From the NCBI GenBank assembly GCA_017632935.1, contig JAGBQJ010000010.1, positions 1-64,000 on the forward strand: a stretch of DNA of 64,000 bases, in the 5' to 3' direction. The notes under the pieces are model-generated. The model searched no databases. It had not been told where the DNA came from and was given only the letters and a program-made list of their open reading frames with translations. The position numbers were made by a program, and so were the translations under genes. Source of the DNA: Bacteroidales bacterium (GTDB lineage Bacteria > Bacteroidota > Bacteroidia > Bacteroidales > F082). Positions 45,001 to 49,965 of this stretch are shown here, piece by piece (within the stretch, counting starts at the first letter, position 1; the number at the start of each line of letters is the position of its first letter).

Positions 45001-47301
45001 AATGTGCCCACCTTCGATCCCGAAACGGCCACCCTGCTGGCTGACATCAGCCATGTTGGGCCTTTGGCCATAGGGGAGACCTATATGGTGGAACGCACGG
45101 TGATGTTGCCGGCCAACTTGGCCAATGACAACTACTTCATCTTCATCCAAACCGACAAGTCGGACCAGATCTTCGAGTATGTGGGTGAGTACAACAATGT
45201 GTATCAGAGTGCTTCCTTCCCTGTGCAGGAATACAGCCTCGACCTTGCCGTGACCAGTGTGACTGGAGAAACTGAACTTGAATGGGATCAAACGGTGACT
45301 TACACCTATACGGTGCACAACTATGGCACACGTCCTACTGTGGAGAGCTATTTTGACAGAATCTATCTCTCCGCTGACGCAACTTTGGATGAAAGCGACC
45401 TTGAGTTAAGAAGAGCAGGCATGGGTAATTTGGCTGGCGGGGCATCCTACACCAATTCGCTGGATGTGGTGATACCCTATGGGTACACAGGTAACTATTA
45501 CATCCTTATGACGACCGACGCCGAGGGTCGCAATCCCGACTCAAATCCAGAGAACAATGTCATGGCGCTGTCGGTCAGTATCTCGGCCATTCCGGTGCCC
45601 GACCTTGAGGTGAGTGAGGTGACCATCCTCACGGAATATCCGGCTTGCGGTCAGCCCATCGAGGTCAGATTCAAGGTGAGTAATGTGGGCGATGGCCCGA
45701 CCTACGGCACCTATGTCGACCGCGCGGTGTATTCACTCAACACTTATAATGCTGGAACGCAGTTCGCCAGCATCACCCGTAGCGACACGTTGCAGCCTGG
45801 CGACTATTACTACGACACGCTCAGCTTCGTGGTGCCAGTGCCCAATACGGGCAATTACGCCGTTTATATCAAAACCAACAGCAGACAAGACCTGTTTGAG
45901 TTGAACTATGAAAATAACCTCGGCATGGTGGGAGTCGTTATCGGCCTCAATGCCCCTGGTGACTTCGTCGTGACGGAAATCAACCGCCCATCGAGCGTCA
46001 CAGCCGGTGATGTGGTGACGATTTCATGGAAGGTGAGGAATCTCGGCCCCAATGTGCTGGAGGGCGTGGGATACAGCGATGTGGTCTACCTCTCGACCGA
46101 CACCATTTTCGACAGCGATGACAAGCTGCTGGGCAACCTCAACTTCAGCGACAATCTGAGCTTCCCGCTCTATACCGACATTGAGCACTCGCTGACCACG
46201 ACCATCTCAGGCGTTCAGGAAGGTGACTATTATATCATCGTCCTCGCCGATGCCCGTAACAATTTCTATGAGTTGAACGAGAACAACAACCGTGGCGTCA
46301 CGATGATGCCGATGCATGTGGAGCTGCCCATCCTGCCGTTCAACACGCCTGTGGCCTTCGACTTGACCAACTTCCAGTACAAGGACTTCAAGCTGCCTGT
46401 GGGCAACAACATCAGCGAGACGGTGCGCATCTATGTCCGTTCCAACGACTCGATCATGGGTGCGGTCAACAACATCTATGTGTTGAAAGACGGTGTGGGC
46501 ACCAACCTCGACTACGACATCTCCACCGATGGGCAGATGACCTCGAACAGCGAACTCTACATCGCCCGCACCGAGGCTGGCTATTATGGCGTGAGCGTGT
46601 TTGGCTACAGCCCTGTGAACGACATGCAGCACATCATCATCGAGGCTGACATCCTGCCTTTCGAGGTGCGCAGCATCACGCCTAACATCGGCGGCAACAC
46701 GGGTAAGGTGACGGTGAAGCTCATCGGCTCCAAGTTCCGTTACGACATGCCAGTGTGGTTGGAGAAGATCAACGGCAACGACTCGGTTGTCATCCATGCC
46801 GACACCTTGCGTTACGTCAACTTCAACGAGGCCTTTGCCACCTTCGACCTGACGGGTGCCGATTTGGGTGTGTACACCTTGGGCGCTTACAACTACTGCG
46901 CCGACACCACCAAGCTCGTTGACTGCTTCACCGTGGTGGAAGGCGAGCCGGAGAATCTGGCCACCAACCTCATCATTCCGGTGGGCTTGCGCGCCAACCG
47001 CTACTGCATGTTGACCCTTGAGTACGGCAACATCGGCAATACTGACATCGTCAACCCGCGCATCGTGTTGCGTAGCGAAGGTGGCTCGTGGATAGGCTTG
47101 CGCCGCGGGGAGTTGAACATCCACCGCACGGAACTCGAGATACCGGTCATCACCGCCGACGAGCCTGACGGCATCCTGCGTCCGGGTGTACGCCACACCG
47201 TGACCATTTACTGCTACACCAGCGGCGAGTTGCACTTCTACATCAATGTCAATGATGAGATTGATGTGCACGAATATATCAAAAACATTATGATGCAATG
47301 A
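27061..47301 (+). CDS. Giant 6746-residue modular surface protein (FN3, MAM-like, beta-helix, CARDB)
   Basis: A signal peptide (MKRITILFTILFALTATGSL, cleavage near LMAQ) exports this protein. Modules by residue: a choice-of-anchor/MAM-like domain (25-175); four FN3 domains (about 172-540); a beta domain (540-708); an FN3, a MAM-like, an FN3 and two more MAM-like domains (710-1388, with GVMTNPNDVSTF-type signatures); two FN3 (1390-1600). Next are eight parallel beta-helix modules (1604-4980), each opening with an IIYVTxTGxG, SSW, NA line and closing with DLAGHDR and DIGAYE. An FN3 (about 4980-5070), a linker domain and about nine CARDB-like domains (5209-6427; PDLxV openings, ENN closings) follow, then an IPT-like end. 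It ends [10 protein letters not shown] with no T9SS sorting domain that I can recognise. There is no catalytic motif. A role as adhesin or surface scaffold is inferred. It overlaps the next gene by ATGA. Confidence 0.9.
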   Translation: MKRITILFTILFALTATGSLMAQQALPYEYGFENNDLASEGWTLTSCHTSTGINANAKKTGAYGFRFYYSSNPPQYLISPELTGGTNGIVTEFYYRNYNSAYPETFQVGYSTATNSVQDFTFGDEITASDKQWTLYSNSFPAGTKYVAIKYNSNYQFYLYLDDFSFEADELYPQPKNLVVTTYTSSTATLNWTSRTGQDHWDIYYSTSTTAPDANTVPQVANTTTKPYTLTGLQAGETYYAYVRGNYNNGEHYSDWSNACSFEVGCFTPQNLQVPNVASDMAYITWTPAGVESSWQVVCSAVENFDPDNETPVTVSDAYYVKDGLISGTTYYVRVRANCGDGYSNWTPQVSFTPQCVAPVQLTVGMVGATSVRLSWNGMGTETIWQVSYSTDAGFNPDNGTIVEVNQDPCTVSNLSINTTYYACVRAKCSNVDHSNWTDAVSFTTSCAQPNSLKVNGVTATSATLAWTAVGDEDTWEISYSTIPGFNPDQGIIVEVGSNPYVLSNLTTGTAYYACVRSKCSASDQSAWSNMVSFTPYHSLTVNEGSAQDYYVPFYGYYTNSYFLQSQFIVPSVSLASLENVEITQLTFHTASYYSTVSWPNVEFKVYLATTEQTEFLSTTFVDWNTLDEVYSGNLSVSGNQMIVTFDTPFSYSGGNLLIGFNETTKSSSGAFVQWLGVSTSSNTSLSYLGYTTQQQFLPKMTIFYTIGTAPTCPKPTGLSINQSHNSAVLSWTAGGEESHWNVQYKLASATDWSEVIAVENTPTYTLSGLTPSTAYQVRVQADCGSGDVSNWLANGFTTYCGPYSAPYEHDFDSDATGSSAGLPQCWIRINDAEDPSNNYYPYVRGSNAYSGSNCLMFLRLYNSTALNQMAVLPEMDANVNTMQLSFYARLGSGTDQPLSVGVMTNPNDVSTFVKIEDVTITSDEYAQYNVNFDSYEGTGRFIVLKCERANVYNQIYVDNIVVTSSNVCLAPTNPQIGGITITSATLTWTAGGEETTWQVRYKKTADSDWSDIIDVSGTPTCNLSDLTPASDYQAQVRTVCGDNNYSIWKSVDFATACGATLPFIYDFSNDATGQNAAFPHCWTRVNDSESSDYNYYPLVVSSSSNRYLRFLASTNTNAPTNQMAVLPEMSVDVSTLRMSFKSWLSSGNTFKTLTVGVMTDPTDASTFTKVADVVVRGSGSATYTMSFDGYSGAGRYIAFKCDKLTTGSNYSVFVDDIFVEVAPTIAPMVIPFTCDFEDAESGYDAFPPDGWHYSMGYYPFVYENSSYAHSGTKSLLVRTYDDANTCYAVLPPVDITNYPLNTLQMTFWARCGSGYSSLNIGVMTDPYDVSTYQSILTDYGGTASVTTTYKKFEVFFDHYTGNGQYIVIRTYGSTSCYIDDIEVSVSPTCRTPYDLSEGSGYPLGALVRWRVRDLEQTDYQISLSTTEGFNPDEGTIVDAEFEQSLVGAGTPYRDYMLTCLAPETTYYYYVRANCGNGDFSAWSDEYNSFTTLAACLGPYDFDVSYYSDVEASFMWYGDGGGINLEEWEFRYKKTSDVEWTTPSDFVPVPGSELEIIYTLTGLQPGTEYEAQLRQNCGPSSCPGIEDNYSEWASVTFTTQGSRNILYVTPTGAGEMNGTSWQNASNDLNAMLTLASTMEQKPVIWVAEGSYTGDGIATNTAFTMAEGVDVYGGFDGTETEVWERDYVHHPTILDGQQVRRVLNQTTDFLVSTTWDGFIIQNGRTESGQLGAGACLLANSRMQNCIIRNNQASDNGGGIYASHATVVNCEVVGNSASQGGGIYSDASQVLNTTIVNNTATSRGCGLYAVTSDDDNTNLILWGNSAPNDEQYYNASLTYSAIQGSSIGGTGNIALNEENDGERAGNYVRFIAPEFGIYQLQASSAVVGMGDNTVTSLPSMDLAGHDRIMGDAIEPGAYEQYCTGYKYLPVNFAIGGSYDFYGTPLTEAGIYIHQFSFSPECDSIVVAEVSLNSIWYVTTTGAGTMDGSSWENASNDLNATLSYVAQQPGVGRRQVWVAEGTYTAVSTFNYVGGVEVHGGFAGNETELSQRDAAAHPTILSGTNGMVLLGPSSQYPCSEERPGLWEGFTLQGGHSVIVGDHFTLQNCTANILTIVSGTVKQCDFMDFDDTNYSYAMLRLENGALMDSCQVHNNYFGCALVRAEGATISRSLFYNNTYNNRVEGNDVMFGTVLNAIDNVTIDHCDFLNNRVEYTSSISVWPFYNLEPSSVDLLRQPEYTVIALRGSIMTNSIVWGNEQNVLTRNFIAKDAASEINYCAIEGGLYNGVGNIYLAPGNENGLFSVAFESPVTGAGSLNGNDDMDLSLKSNSICLKQGEDGSDIGAIASTAPATLVVVPSADHIIYVDANGTGDGSSWSNATPYLQYAVARANTFDPVAQVWVKEGSYSSLVVDSLVAAFNVVNGVNVYGGFAGTESSLAERDIEAHPTYLDGQNAQRVLYQNEPLADGQSAVWDGFVIRNGFMARSHYYDYNSSSSVSPYQNNYSYSLTQVHGAGAALMDNVTLSNTKFEGNSIALDASPYGYNIPVKGTVLSMCGGTLDHVSISYDTTAYVSSASSMVNSYLFAMDAEINNCDFSHNIGKIALTACSVNATRFENNQVRVELPELDDLDEATLYLDGSSISNSFIRNNNAVAVSRQFSNTQSANTYINCQIDHNNGLAVKGHSLAYNDTFINCNICDNQTNNMGAAWLISGGVFHNTVVWGNRDAVNMPVHFDVDQLEATCSFNHCAVELGIDDNPEVVSLASSNMGTSQAYAYPSFLAPDAGDYELTDASALIDAGDTGVNDGGYDIMGNDRVNNASVDIGAYEYKCVLYREYSDFSLGNTYPFYGEWLTESGQYVHRWAISPECDSVVVLNLSFKHIIYVTETGGGLMNGSSWENAFGDLRLATEAAGEHPYDRTQIWVAEGLYRGDGTSVNAFNLYPNVELYGGLTGTELADYDLSQRDLEHHVTILDGDYIQRVIYMVEECTEATACVIDGFTIKNGFSRQDVDQGTALYLKRYAHVRNCKITENYTMTGVSAVWMKTDYIDIADKKVITNTFENCEITGNQGAYAVCSDHASFANCQISSNDGYGLKVNTYTRLENCEFVSNGQNSSCRGHGILLAGNGVYAYKTPLGGDIISMDFLDMTNCLVKNNAGSGLHSMKSCGGHAETNIMSCVFDRNRATRGDDTRGGAIFNQDHDINISCSTIINNQASSDGGALYGTGYHIVNTILANNRAGGKVNQLSNHCYEVIPGCNMDGSDMVIYEIETTDIRYSAIEGGYPGEGNILINSDDLLLGLNGYQLRNTSVCVNQGTTEGVTVPEYDLAGHSRVSQGRIDIGAYESDFTGRTLIQPDAHNIIYVSREGSETNDGSSWENATSHFQMALNFALTFDPKPQIWVKEGVYDNLDEENVQFWSDLAILPGLQVYGGFNGSEPATFNLDYRQFNNNLSILDGKNRRRVLEQLDSYLGDDRAVWDGFVIKNGFAQKGYTSNIQYLTEEGILALFDEYMNGGGILLRDGASINNCDIYANTAFNGGGIYRENANANTPANYLRNNKIRRNYAITEGGGLYYIRGGNQAAVDVIANCEISGNVSDRHGALVAQRANLINCSIIGNKTEVYSFDTITSTNTYNRYVNCVLWGNDSRNYAFQTEGHDNVYEHCAIQGGHGGTDNINLALENEGDDSNSYYPRFLDVDNEVYQPLEGSALVNEGDNTSLYGEKDLAYHDRVKDGIVDLGAYEQACINYRHLYVVSNEGYDFYGQVLNESGQYQYQWTPAGSDCDSLVSLDLEIRKIWYVKEGGSGTMDGSSWDNAMGNINTALTAANNYNTDADKQVWVAKGTYQGDGTSPQAFRLRPNVELYGGFDGNVVSEDIDDRRPDTALTILSGSHCQRVIGNYGNESSFGPIARALVDGFVIQDGYTTGNGGGVYATNYITIRNCVVKNNQGGNGAGLYLVNRCEATDCDIFGNTALSYGGGAYVSSSTLTYCHLHRNLCDNTATGNLQRRGGGIYGENATINNCLIANNSVLTDKAYGGGMYIGSSSVPSQLLNCTMVNNYSYNQAGGIYSENSGSNNEFINCILWGNRTDLNTQQVAVSGTNVPIYLRYCAVQGGCAGIGTITLPAENNSSSIYAPRFVRPSDNVGANYDDGDWHFQNGSILANHGERMTYTLTHDLDGAASARIKNDRVDIGAYESNTTNDYFLVPDAHNTIYVNAANTGGNLSGDSWANALPDLQMAINFAGDDDNHPKIWIAGGTYTSNGWPYVDAFVAMNGIDLYGGFAGNEPYDYDLANRDFAAHSTILDGQHIQRTLQQAKSEYFKYRRIETLQSATYDGLTIRNGFAYKKDGGNVLMYKGDLRNSIIENGHTLEGEAGGGGIRGYSGVHVFHTVFRNNKAEDCGLREYSGGGAGLGAIVYRDCLFANNSALNCSHGGGATEAGTHYNSTIVNNYATHSGGGVYSGHIYNSILWGNKVGNNIPCSLTTNNVDDINAFNNIVLTVKYSAVEGGYAGEGNITLNASNTGNADINYPMFVEPSIAAGANYSGGNWNLQDGSVCVNHGSNSYVNEGELDLNYEVRIQNETVDMGCFETPYDFDFEIVPDAANIIYVTQNGAGLKNGSSWANATPYLQFALERATLYDPKPQIWMAEGVYSGDGVPYHPAFQLTPGISIHGGFAGNEPASFDLTQRDFDTHITVLDGQNMQQILRRDYSDATRIEISGITFQNGRSERPGGAAHLSLTDIDHCKFINNSYVGEHLGGGALNAVSCDISYCEFMDNYSSYDGGAIYNYGVNVFNWCIVKNNMAAHDGGGVYRGCELYNSEISYNEAGNKGGGIMGYHKMKNCTVVKNVTTSGNDANAGGIYLSGASGGLYSVANNIIWGNRAGAIVSNLRGTNPPTDVFVYNAVERDEIFPMGTGNIMLQSDNDGSDPGLYYVRFEDPDGENFRLYGENPQSMCIDAGHNDYAAPGDYDLDGNERFRNGVVDMGCYEQTPVDCHMPTNLNIPEEYITFTTAEVNWTPGADESEWIVYYMQVGATTPYLVTVDTNYIQLQDLHPNDRYMVKVRSVCSAESMSSYCVAQYFNTACDPDSIYWPNEFTEAALLPANDQDLPSNSNVLFNWDYIEGADYYDLYLWRTDHGNGLDIPTFPVRKNLHNNYATVDLAVSYYDGYGQYAHCPGWGCDPEPPLYLYQNDTTDVAYYAWYVVAHKDCATIQSDTMFFNTGLPDLHVTALDCSYAQTGQLMTVQWSVRNDGTVATPTGATWTDYIVLSYPINWTTESFTGNDPESFVVAEVPNLIALNPNMQYTNQYDVFIPNDMYGSVFLFVLSNWQKYSDMHLDFAPYGGVFPNPYTPDPSGYPYYYMEGTCATESFHEIVECDNFFYKHIEVDIPPYPDLIAREVITPYESVAGDSITISWKIINQGAAGFENQPVTDIVYMTTDTVYSASVITVGSFTDTVTMAIGDTITRFATFPTNERDIDTFNFFVRVDANNLVYESLFEGNNISPVSEHSTILLPAPPPDLTVTTLSLGMDTVSPYEQFHVTYEVQNIGFVEAKPDLDNYPPVNDSCGVAPPWRGTQWVDKMYLSNLDTLNTRVATSIGQVSNDTILYTLSQLPEVDTLFTQWARCHFAVPDTLSANASHQDSVNYYHAVRQAELEKAEFLRDRRRRNTNSYTINGNARTPRAIQEGMYYFYVFTDASDAVFEHECEENNIRMDSVYVVQPDLIVTHIAIDSTRQYLTYTLANIGEGRMIDERVMLKAYFNNSIAGEAYLSNFNLASQETFDGVMEIEIPCNFYEYNSLRLNVNPLNDKDFTNNNLIIENYRLSNPDFLADELIAPVELNSGDSFDVVYDITNMGDTLYQGNVDVGVYLGLSPELNFITATRLDLEEHSVSLGVGEDTTIVQNVTLPIEAEGQYYLYVVVNDGNSICEGDNVYSNYIVSNMIDVTLSPYPDLYVIEANTPEGGTAGSTVTVSYMATNQGIRAVNETERWTDAIYVSNVPTFDPETATLLADISHVGPLAIGETYMVERTVMLPANLANDNYFIFIQTDKSDQIFEYVGEYNNVYQSASFPVQEYSLDLAVTSVTGETELEWDQTVTYTYTVHNYGTRPTVESYFDRIYLSADATLDESDLELRRAGMGNLAGGASYTNSLDVVIPYGYTGNYYILMTTDAEGRNPDSNPENNVMALSVSISAIPVPDLEVSEVTILTEYPACGQPIEVRFKVSNVGDGPTYGTYVDRAVYSLNTYNAGTQFASITRSDTLQPGDYYYDTLSFVVPVPNTGNYAVYIKTNSRQDLFELNYENNLGMVGVVIGLNAPGDFVVTEINRPSSVTAGDVVTISWKVRNLGPNVLEGVGYSDVVYLSTDTIFDSDDKLLGNLNFSDNLSFPLYTDIEHSLTTTISGVQEGDYYIIVLADARNNFYELNENNNRGVTMMPMHVELPILPFNTPVAFDLTNFQYKDFKLPVGNNISETVRIYVRSNDSIMGAVNNIYVLKDGVGTNLDYDISTDGQMTSNSELYIARTEAGYYGVSVFGYSPVNDMQHIIIEADILPFEVRSITPNIGGNTGKVTVKLIGSKFRYDMPVWLEKINGNDSVVIHADTLRYVNFNEAFATFDLTGADLGVYTLGAYNYCADTTKLVDCFTVVEGEPENLATNLIIPVGLRANRYCMLTLEYGNIGNTDIVNPRIVLRSEGGSWIGLRRGELNIHRTELEIPVITADEPDGILRPGVRHTVTIYCYTSGELHFYINVNDEIDVHEYIKNIMMQ
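31870..41995 (+). repeat. Eight tandem beta-helix modules inside the giant gene
   Basis: Module openings lie near 31870, 32975, 34127, 35678, 37110, 38410, 39650 and 40835, so units are about 1.1-1.5 kb. Each reads, in protein: IYV..GxG..GSSW.NA, VWVAEGxY, VYGGFxGxE, RD..HxTILDG, WDGFxIxNG, then GGGxY/NC.I..N beta-helix turns, LWGN, A.EGG..G.GNI and DIGAYE. They resemble polymorphic outer-membrane-protein style repeats. The copies have diverged in sequence. Confidence 0.85.
42685..46340 (+). repeat. About nine CARDB-like domains inside the giant gene
   Basis: Openings such as PDLHVTALDC, PDLIAREVIT, PDLTVTTLSL, PDLIVTHIAI, PDFLADELIA, PDLYVIEANT, LDLAVTSVTG, PDLEVSEVTI and GDFVVTEINR recur about every 360-480 nt. 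Most end in a D..N...E..E.NN segment, the usual signature of CARDB (cell-adhesion-related, bacterial) domains. Confidence 0.8.
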
Positions 47302-48617
47302 TAAACAGAAATACTATGAATATGAAAATCAATAAAAAACTGAGGCTTTTTGGACTTTTGATGGCTTTGATGGCTTTGATGGCTGTGGGGAGTTTGAGGG
47401 GACAAGAAATAGGCGTTCTTCCAAATGGATTTGCCGGGGATAGCCCAATTACCGTACTTTACACAGAAGGGGAATACTATAATTATGTTCAGTTAGGATC
47501 GGCAGAAGAAGAAAGAAGAGCGAATGATGAAGTACAGTATCTTTGGGAAATACGGGAGCAAAGTAATTCGGCTAACATTGCATTTGTAAGTGGACCCGGA
47601 GGAGCGGTCGATGAAAGTCAGTTTAGAAAACCTCGACCATGGATTCGTATTTCCAGTGCGGAAGGACATCATAAAGGAAGATTCGAGTTGATGTGTTTCA
47701 GAGGTTATATAGGGGGACATCAAAGGGGAGAAACTGTAATTGTATATTTAACAGATTGTCCAGAGATAGTTTCCATCACACCTAAGGAAGGATACGGCTG
47801 TTGGGAAGATGGTGATGAAATCACTATGGATCAGTTTGAGGTTGTAACGTATCCGCCTCACTACGCAGAAAGAGTCCAGCTGGCGGATGATAGTAGAATT
47901 GCGAGTGCATGGCATGGTGGAACTCAAGAACAGGATCTACACTTTTTTATGGCGGGGGAATCTGCTGTTTATGAACTTCCTATAACAGTCATTGAAAATG
48001 GGTGGCAATTGGATTTGGCTTCGTTTAAGGTGGACAGGAAGATGCTCATAGCAATTGATGCTATCGAAAAAGGTAAATGGACTAAAAACATAGAGAAAAT
48101 TACACAAGTGTTAGAAAGCAAGGATCTTCTTAAAAATGCTGGAGTGGAATTTGATTTTTCACCATATTTTGAATTTGCATACTCGGCAAAGCAAAAGTGT
48201 TGTAATGGTGATGCAAAGGCTCTTATAAATCTTAATTGTCATATTGGCGTTAATGCAGAATTGGGGCTCCATATTCCAATATATGGATTCATATACGGAG
48301 ATTTGGGCGTTAAAGGTGCTTTGGATTTGACCTTGATTAATACAAATATTGTTTGTGAGAAAGGTTGCGAAGAAACAACAATTCTTCCTTTTTCTTCAGA
48401 TGTAAGTGCGTATTTGGGGGTTTCTTTTGATCCCATGAAAAGTCCTGAGACTTTTTCGGTCTCTGCTAAAGTTATTGGTGGAATTACAGGGAAATTCTAT
48501 TATGATACGACAACAAACTCATGGACTCCATGTAAGCCGGATGGTTATTTAAAACTTAATGTTGATGTGGTTTATCTTGTCGGACACTCCCAATGGAGTT
48601 GGAACCTTCTTGACTAA
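47298..48617 (+). CDS. Secreted beta-rich protein of unknown function, A+T-rich gene
   Basis: This 439-residue protein starts at an ATG that overlaps the giant gene's stop (ATGA); in-frame ATGs at 47316 and 47322 are also possible. The signal peptide is [20 protein letters not shown] followed by RGQ. The first half looks like one or two Ig-like domains ([20 protein letters not shown] marks a boundary). The second half alternates Gly and hydrophobic residues in strands ([48 protein letters not shown]), suggesting a beta barrel or long beta sheet. It has scattered Cys pairs (KCCNG, CEKGCEE). There is no sorting domain. It is visibly more A+T-rich than its neighbours, with different codon choice, which suggests separate acquisition. 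I do not recognise a family. Confidence 0.8.
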   Translation: MINRNTMNMKINKKLRLFGLLMALMALMAVGSLRGQEIGVLPNGFAGDSPITVLYTEGEYYNYVQLGSAEEERRANDEVQYLWEIREQSNSANIAFVSGPGGAVDESQFRKPRPWIRISSAEGHHKGRFELMCFRGYIGGHQRGETVIVYLTDCPEIVSITPKEGYGCWEDGDEITMDQFEVVTYPPHYAERVQLADDSRIASAWHGGTQEQDLHFFMAGESAVYELPITVIENGWQLDLASFKVDRKMLIAIDAIEKGKWTKNIEKITQVLESKDLLKNAGVEFDFSPYFEFAYSAKQKCCNGDAKALINLNCHIGVNAELGLHIPIYGFIYGDLGVKGALDLTLINTNIVCEKGCEETTILPFSSDVSAYLGVSFDPMKSPETFSVSAKVIGGITGKFYYDTTTNSWTPCKPDGYLKLNVDVVYLVGHSQWSWNLLD

Positions 48618-48619
48618 TA

Positions 48620-49954
48620 ATGAATGAGTTAATCTATAAAAAAATGAAAAAAATATTTCTTTTCTTTGTCTTGGCCTTTTTGGTGCAAATGTTGCCCGCT
48701 CAAACGGACATGTTGCCCAATTTCGTCTGTAACGACTATTCTATTGCCATTGACTATAGCTTGGATTCGATGAAAATGATGCACATGGAGGATCCTCAGC
48801 ATCATATTTGCAAAACGCTTTTGTACTATGAGTTGAACGGGATGGTCCCAACAGAAGAGCATCGGTGGATCTGCACGACAGGTGGCTCTCAAAATGCCGG
48901 TGCTGTCAACACGCCTCCCGCACTCTTGTGCAGGATGCTGAAAGCCTACGAGCATCATAGTCTTGATGAGTTCAAGGCGTTATACCGTCCCGAAGATGCG
49001 GCTTTTTTGGATTCTTTGTATTCGATTCCCAATTATTATCATATATGGCTGCGGTCGACCACTTTGTTCAACAAGATGGATTTTCTGTTGTCGTATGAGG
49101 CTGCGGGAAGCCATCATGCTTTTGTGAAATGTTATCAGGATAATGATTTTGTTTTCATGCTGCCTGTGTGTTTCGAAAGCATTGAAGGGTCGTGGTATAT
49201 GTCCATGGCGGTTGATTCTTTGCCCGTATCGGCCAACTTGTATCTGTATCTAAAGGATTATGAGCCGGTAGACCTGCTTTCCAATAATGATGTTGATGGC
49301 GACGGCTACACCAACTTCGTGGACAATTGCGCTTGTGTGCCCAATCCCGACCAAGCAGATGAAGACGGGGATGGGGTAGGCGATGCCTGTGACAATTGTA
49401 GACAAACTTCCAATCCCGACCAAAAGGACTTTGACGACGATGGCGTAGGTAATCTCTGTGATAACTGCTACGACACTGAAAACCCAGACCAGTCGGACCG
49501 CGACCACGATGGCGTTGGTGACGAATGCGACATTTGTCCTGATGATTTCGACCCTGGGCAGGGCTTTGTGGTCTTGGACGATGGCACAATTATCGGAGAG
49601 ATGTGTGACCCCGACATTGACCACGACGGCATTCCTAATGAAGACGATGATGACATGGATGGCGATGGCTGGCCGAATGCCATGGATAACTGCCCTCGCA
49701 GATACAATCCCAACCAAGTGGACAGCGACGGCGACGGCATAGGTGACGAGTGCGACAACTGTCCCTTGCACTACAATCCCAACCAAGAGGACACAGACCT
49801 AGATGGTATTGGTGACGCTTGCGACGATGATATTGACGGCGACGGCATCCCCAACCGATGGGACAATTGCCCATATCACTATAATCCTGATCAAGAGGAC
49901 GAGGATTGTAACGGCATTGGCGATGCATGCCAAGATTTTCCAACGAATAACTAA
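48620..49954 (+). CDS. Secreted protein with C-terminal thrombospondin type 3 (calcium-binding) repeats
   Basis: The protein is 444 residues from the ATG at 48620; the in-frame ATG at 48644 gives a tidier signal peptide ([20 protein letters not shown]). Residues about 30-215 are a globular domain I do not recognise. From about 220 to the end there are some ten Asp-rich units such as [28 protein letters not shown] and [14 protein letters not shown]. These are thrombospondin type 3 repeats, which bind many calcium ions and make stiff linkers. In most proteins they precede an anchor domain, but here the protein stops right after them (CQDFPTNN) with no sorting domain. It starts 2 nt after the upstream stop codon and lies 11 nt before the next gene. 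Confidence 0.88.
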   Translation: MNELIYKKMKKIFLFFVLAFLVQMLPAQTDMLPNFVCNDYSIAIDYSLDSMKMMHMEDPQHHICKTLLYYELNGMVPTEEHRWICTTGGSQNAGAVNTPPALLCRMLKAYEHHSLDEFKALYRPEDAAFLDSLYSIPNYYHIWLRSTTLFNKMDFLLSYEAAGSHHAFVKCYQDNDFVFMLPVCFESIEGSWYMSMAVDSLPVSANLYLYLKDYEPVDLLSNNDVDGDGYTNFVDNCACVPNPDQADEDGDGVGDACDNCRQTSNPDQKDFDDDGVGNLCDNCYDTENPDQSDRDHDGVGDECDICPDDFDPGQGFVVLDDGTIIGEMCDPDIDHDGIPNEDDDDMDGDGWPNAMDNCPRRYNPNQVDSDGDGIGDECDNCPLHYNPNQEDTDLDGIGDACDDDIDGDGIPNRWDNCPYHYNPDQEDEDCNGIGDACQDFPTNN

Positions 49955-49965
49955 ATCGAATCGTT

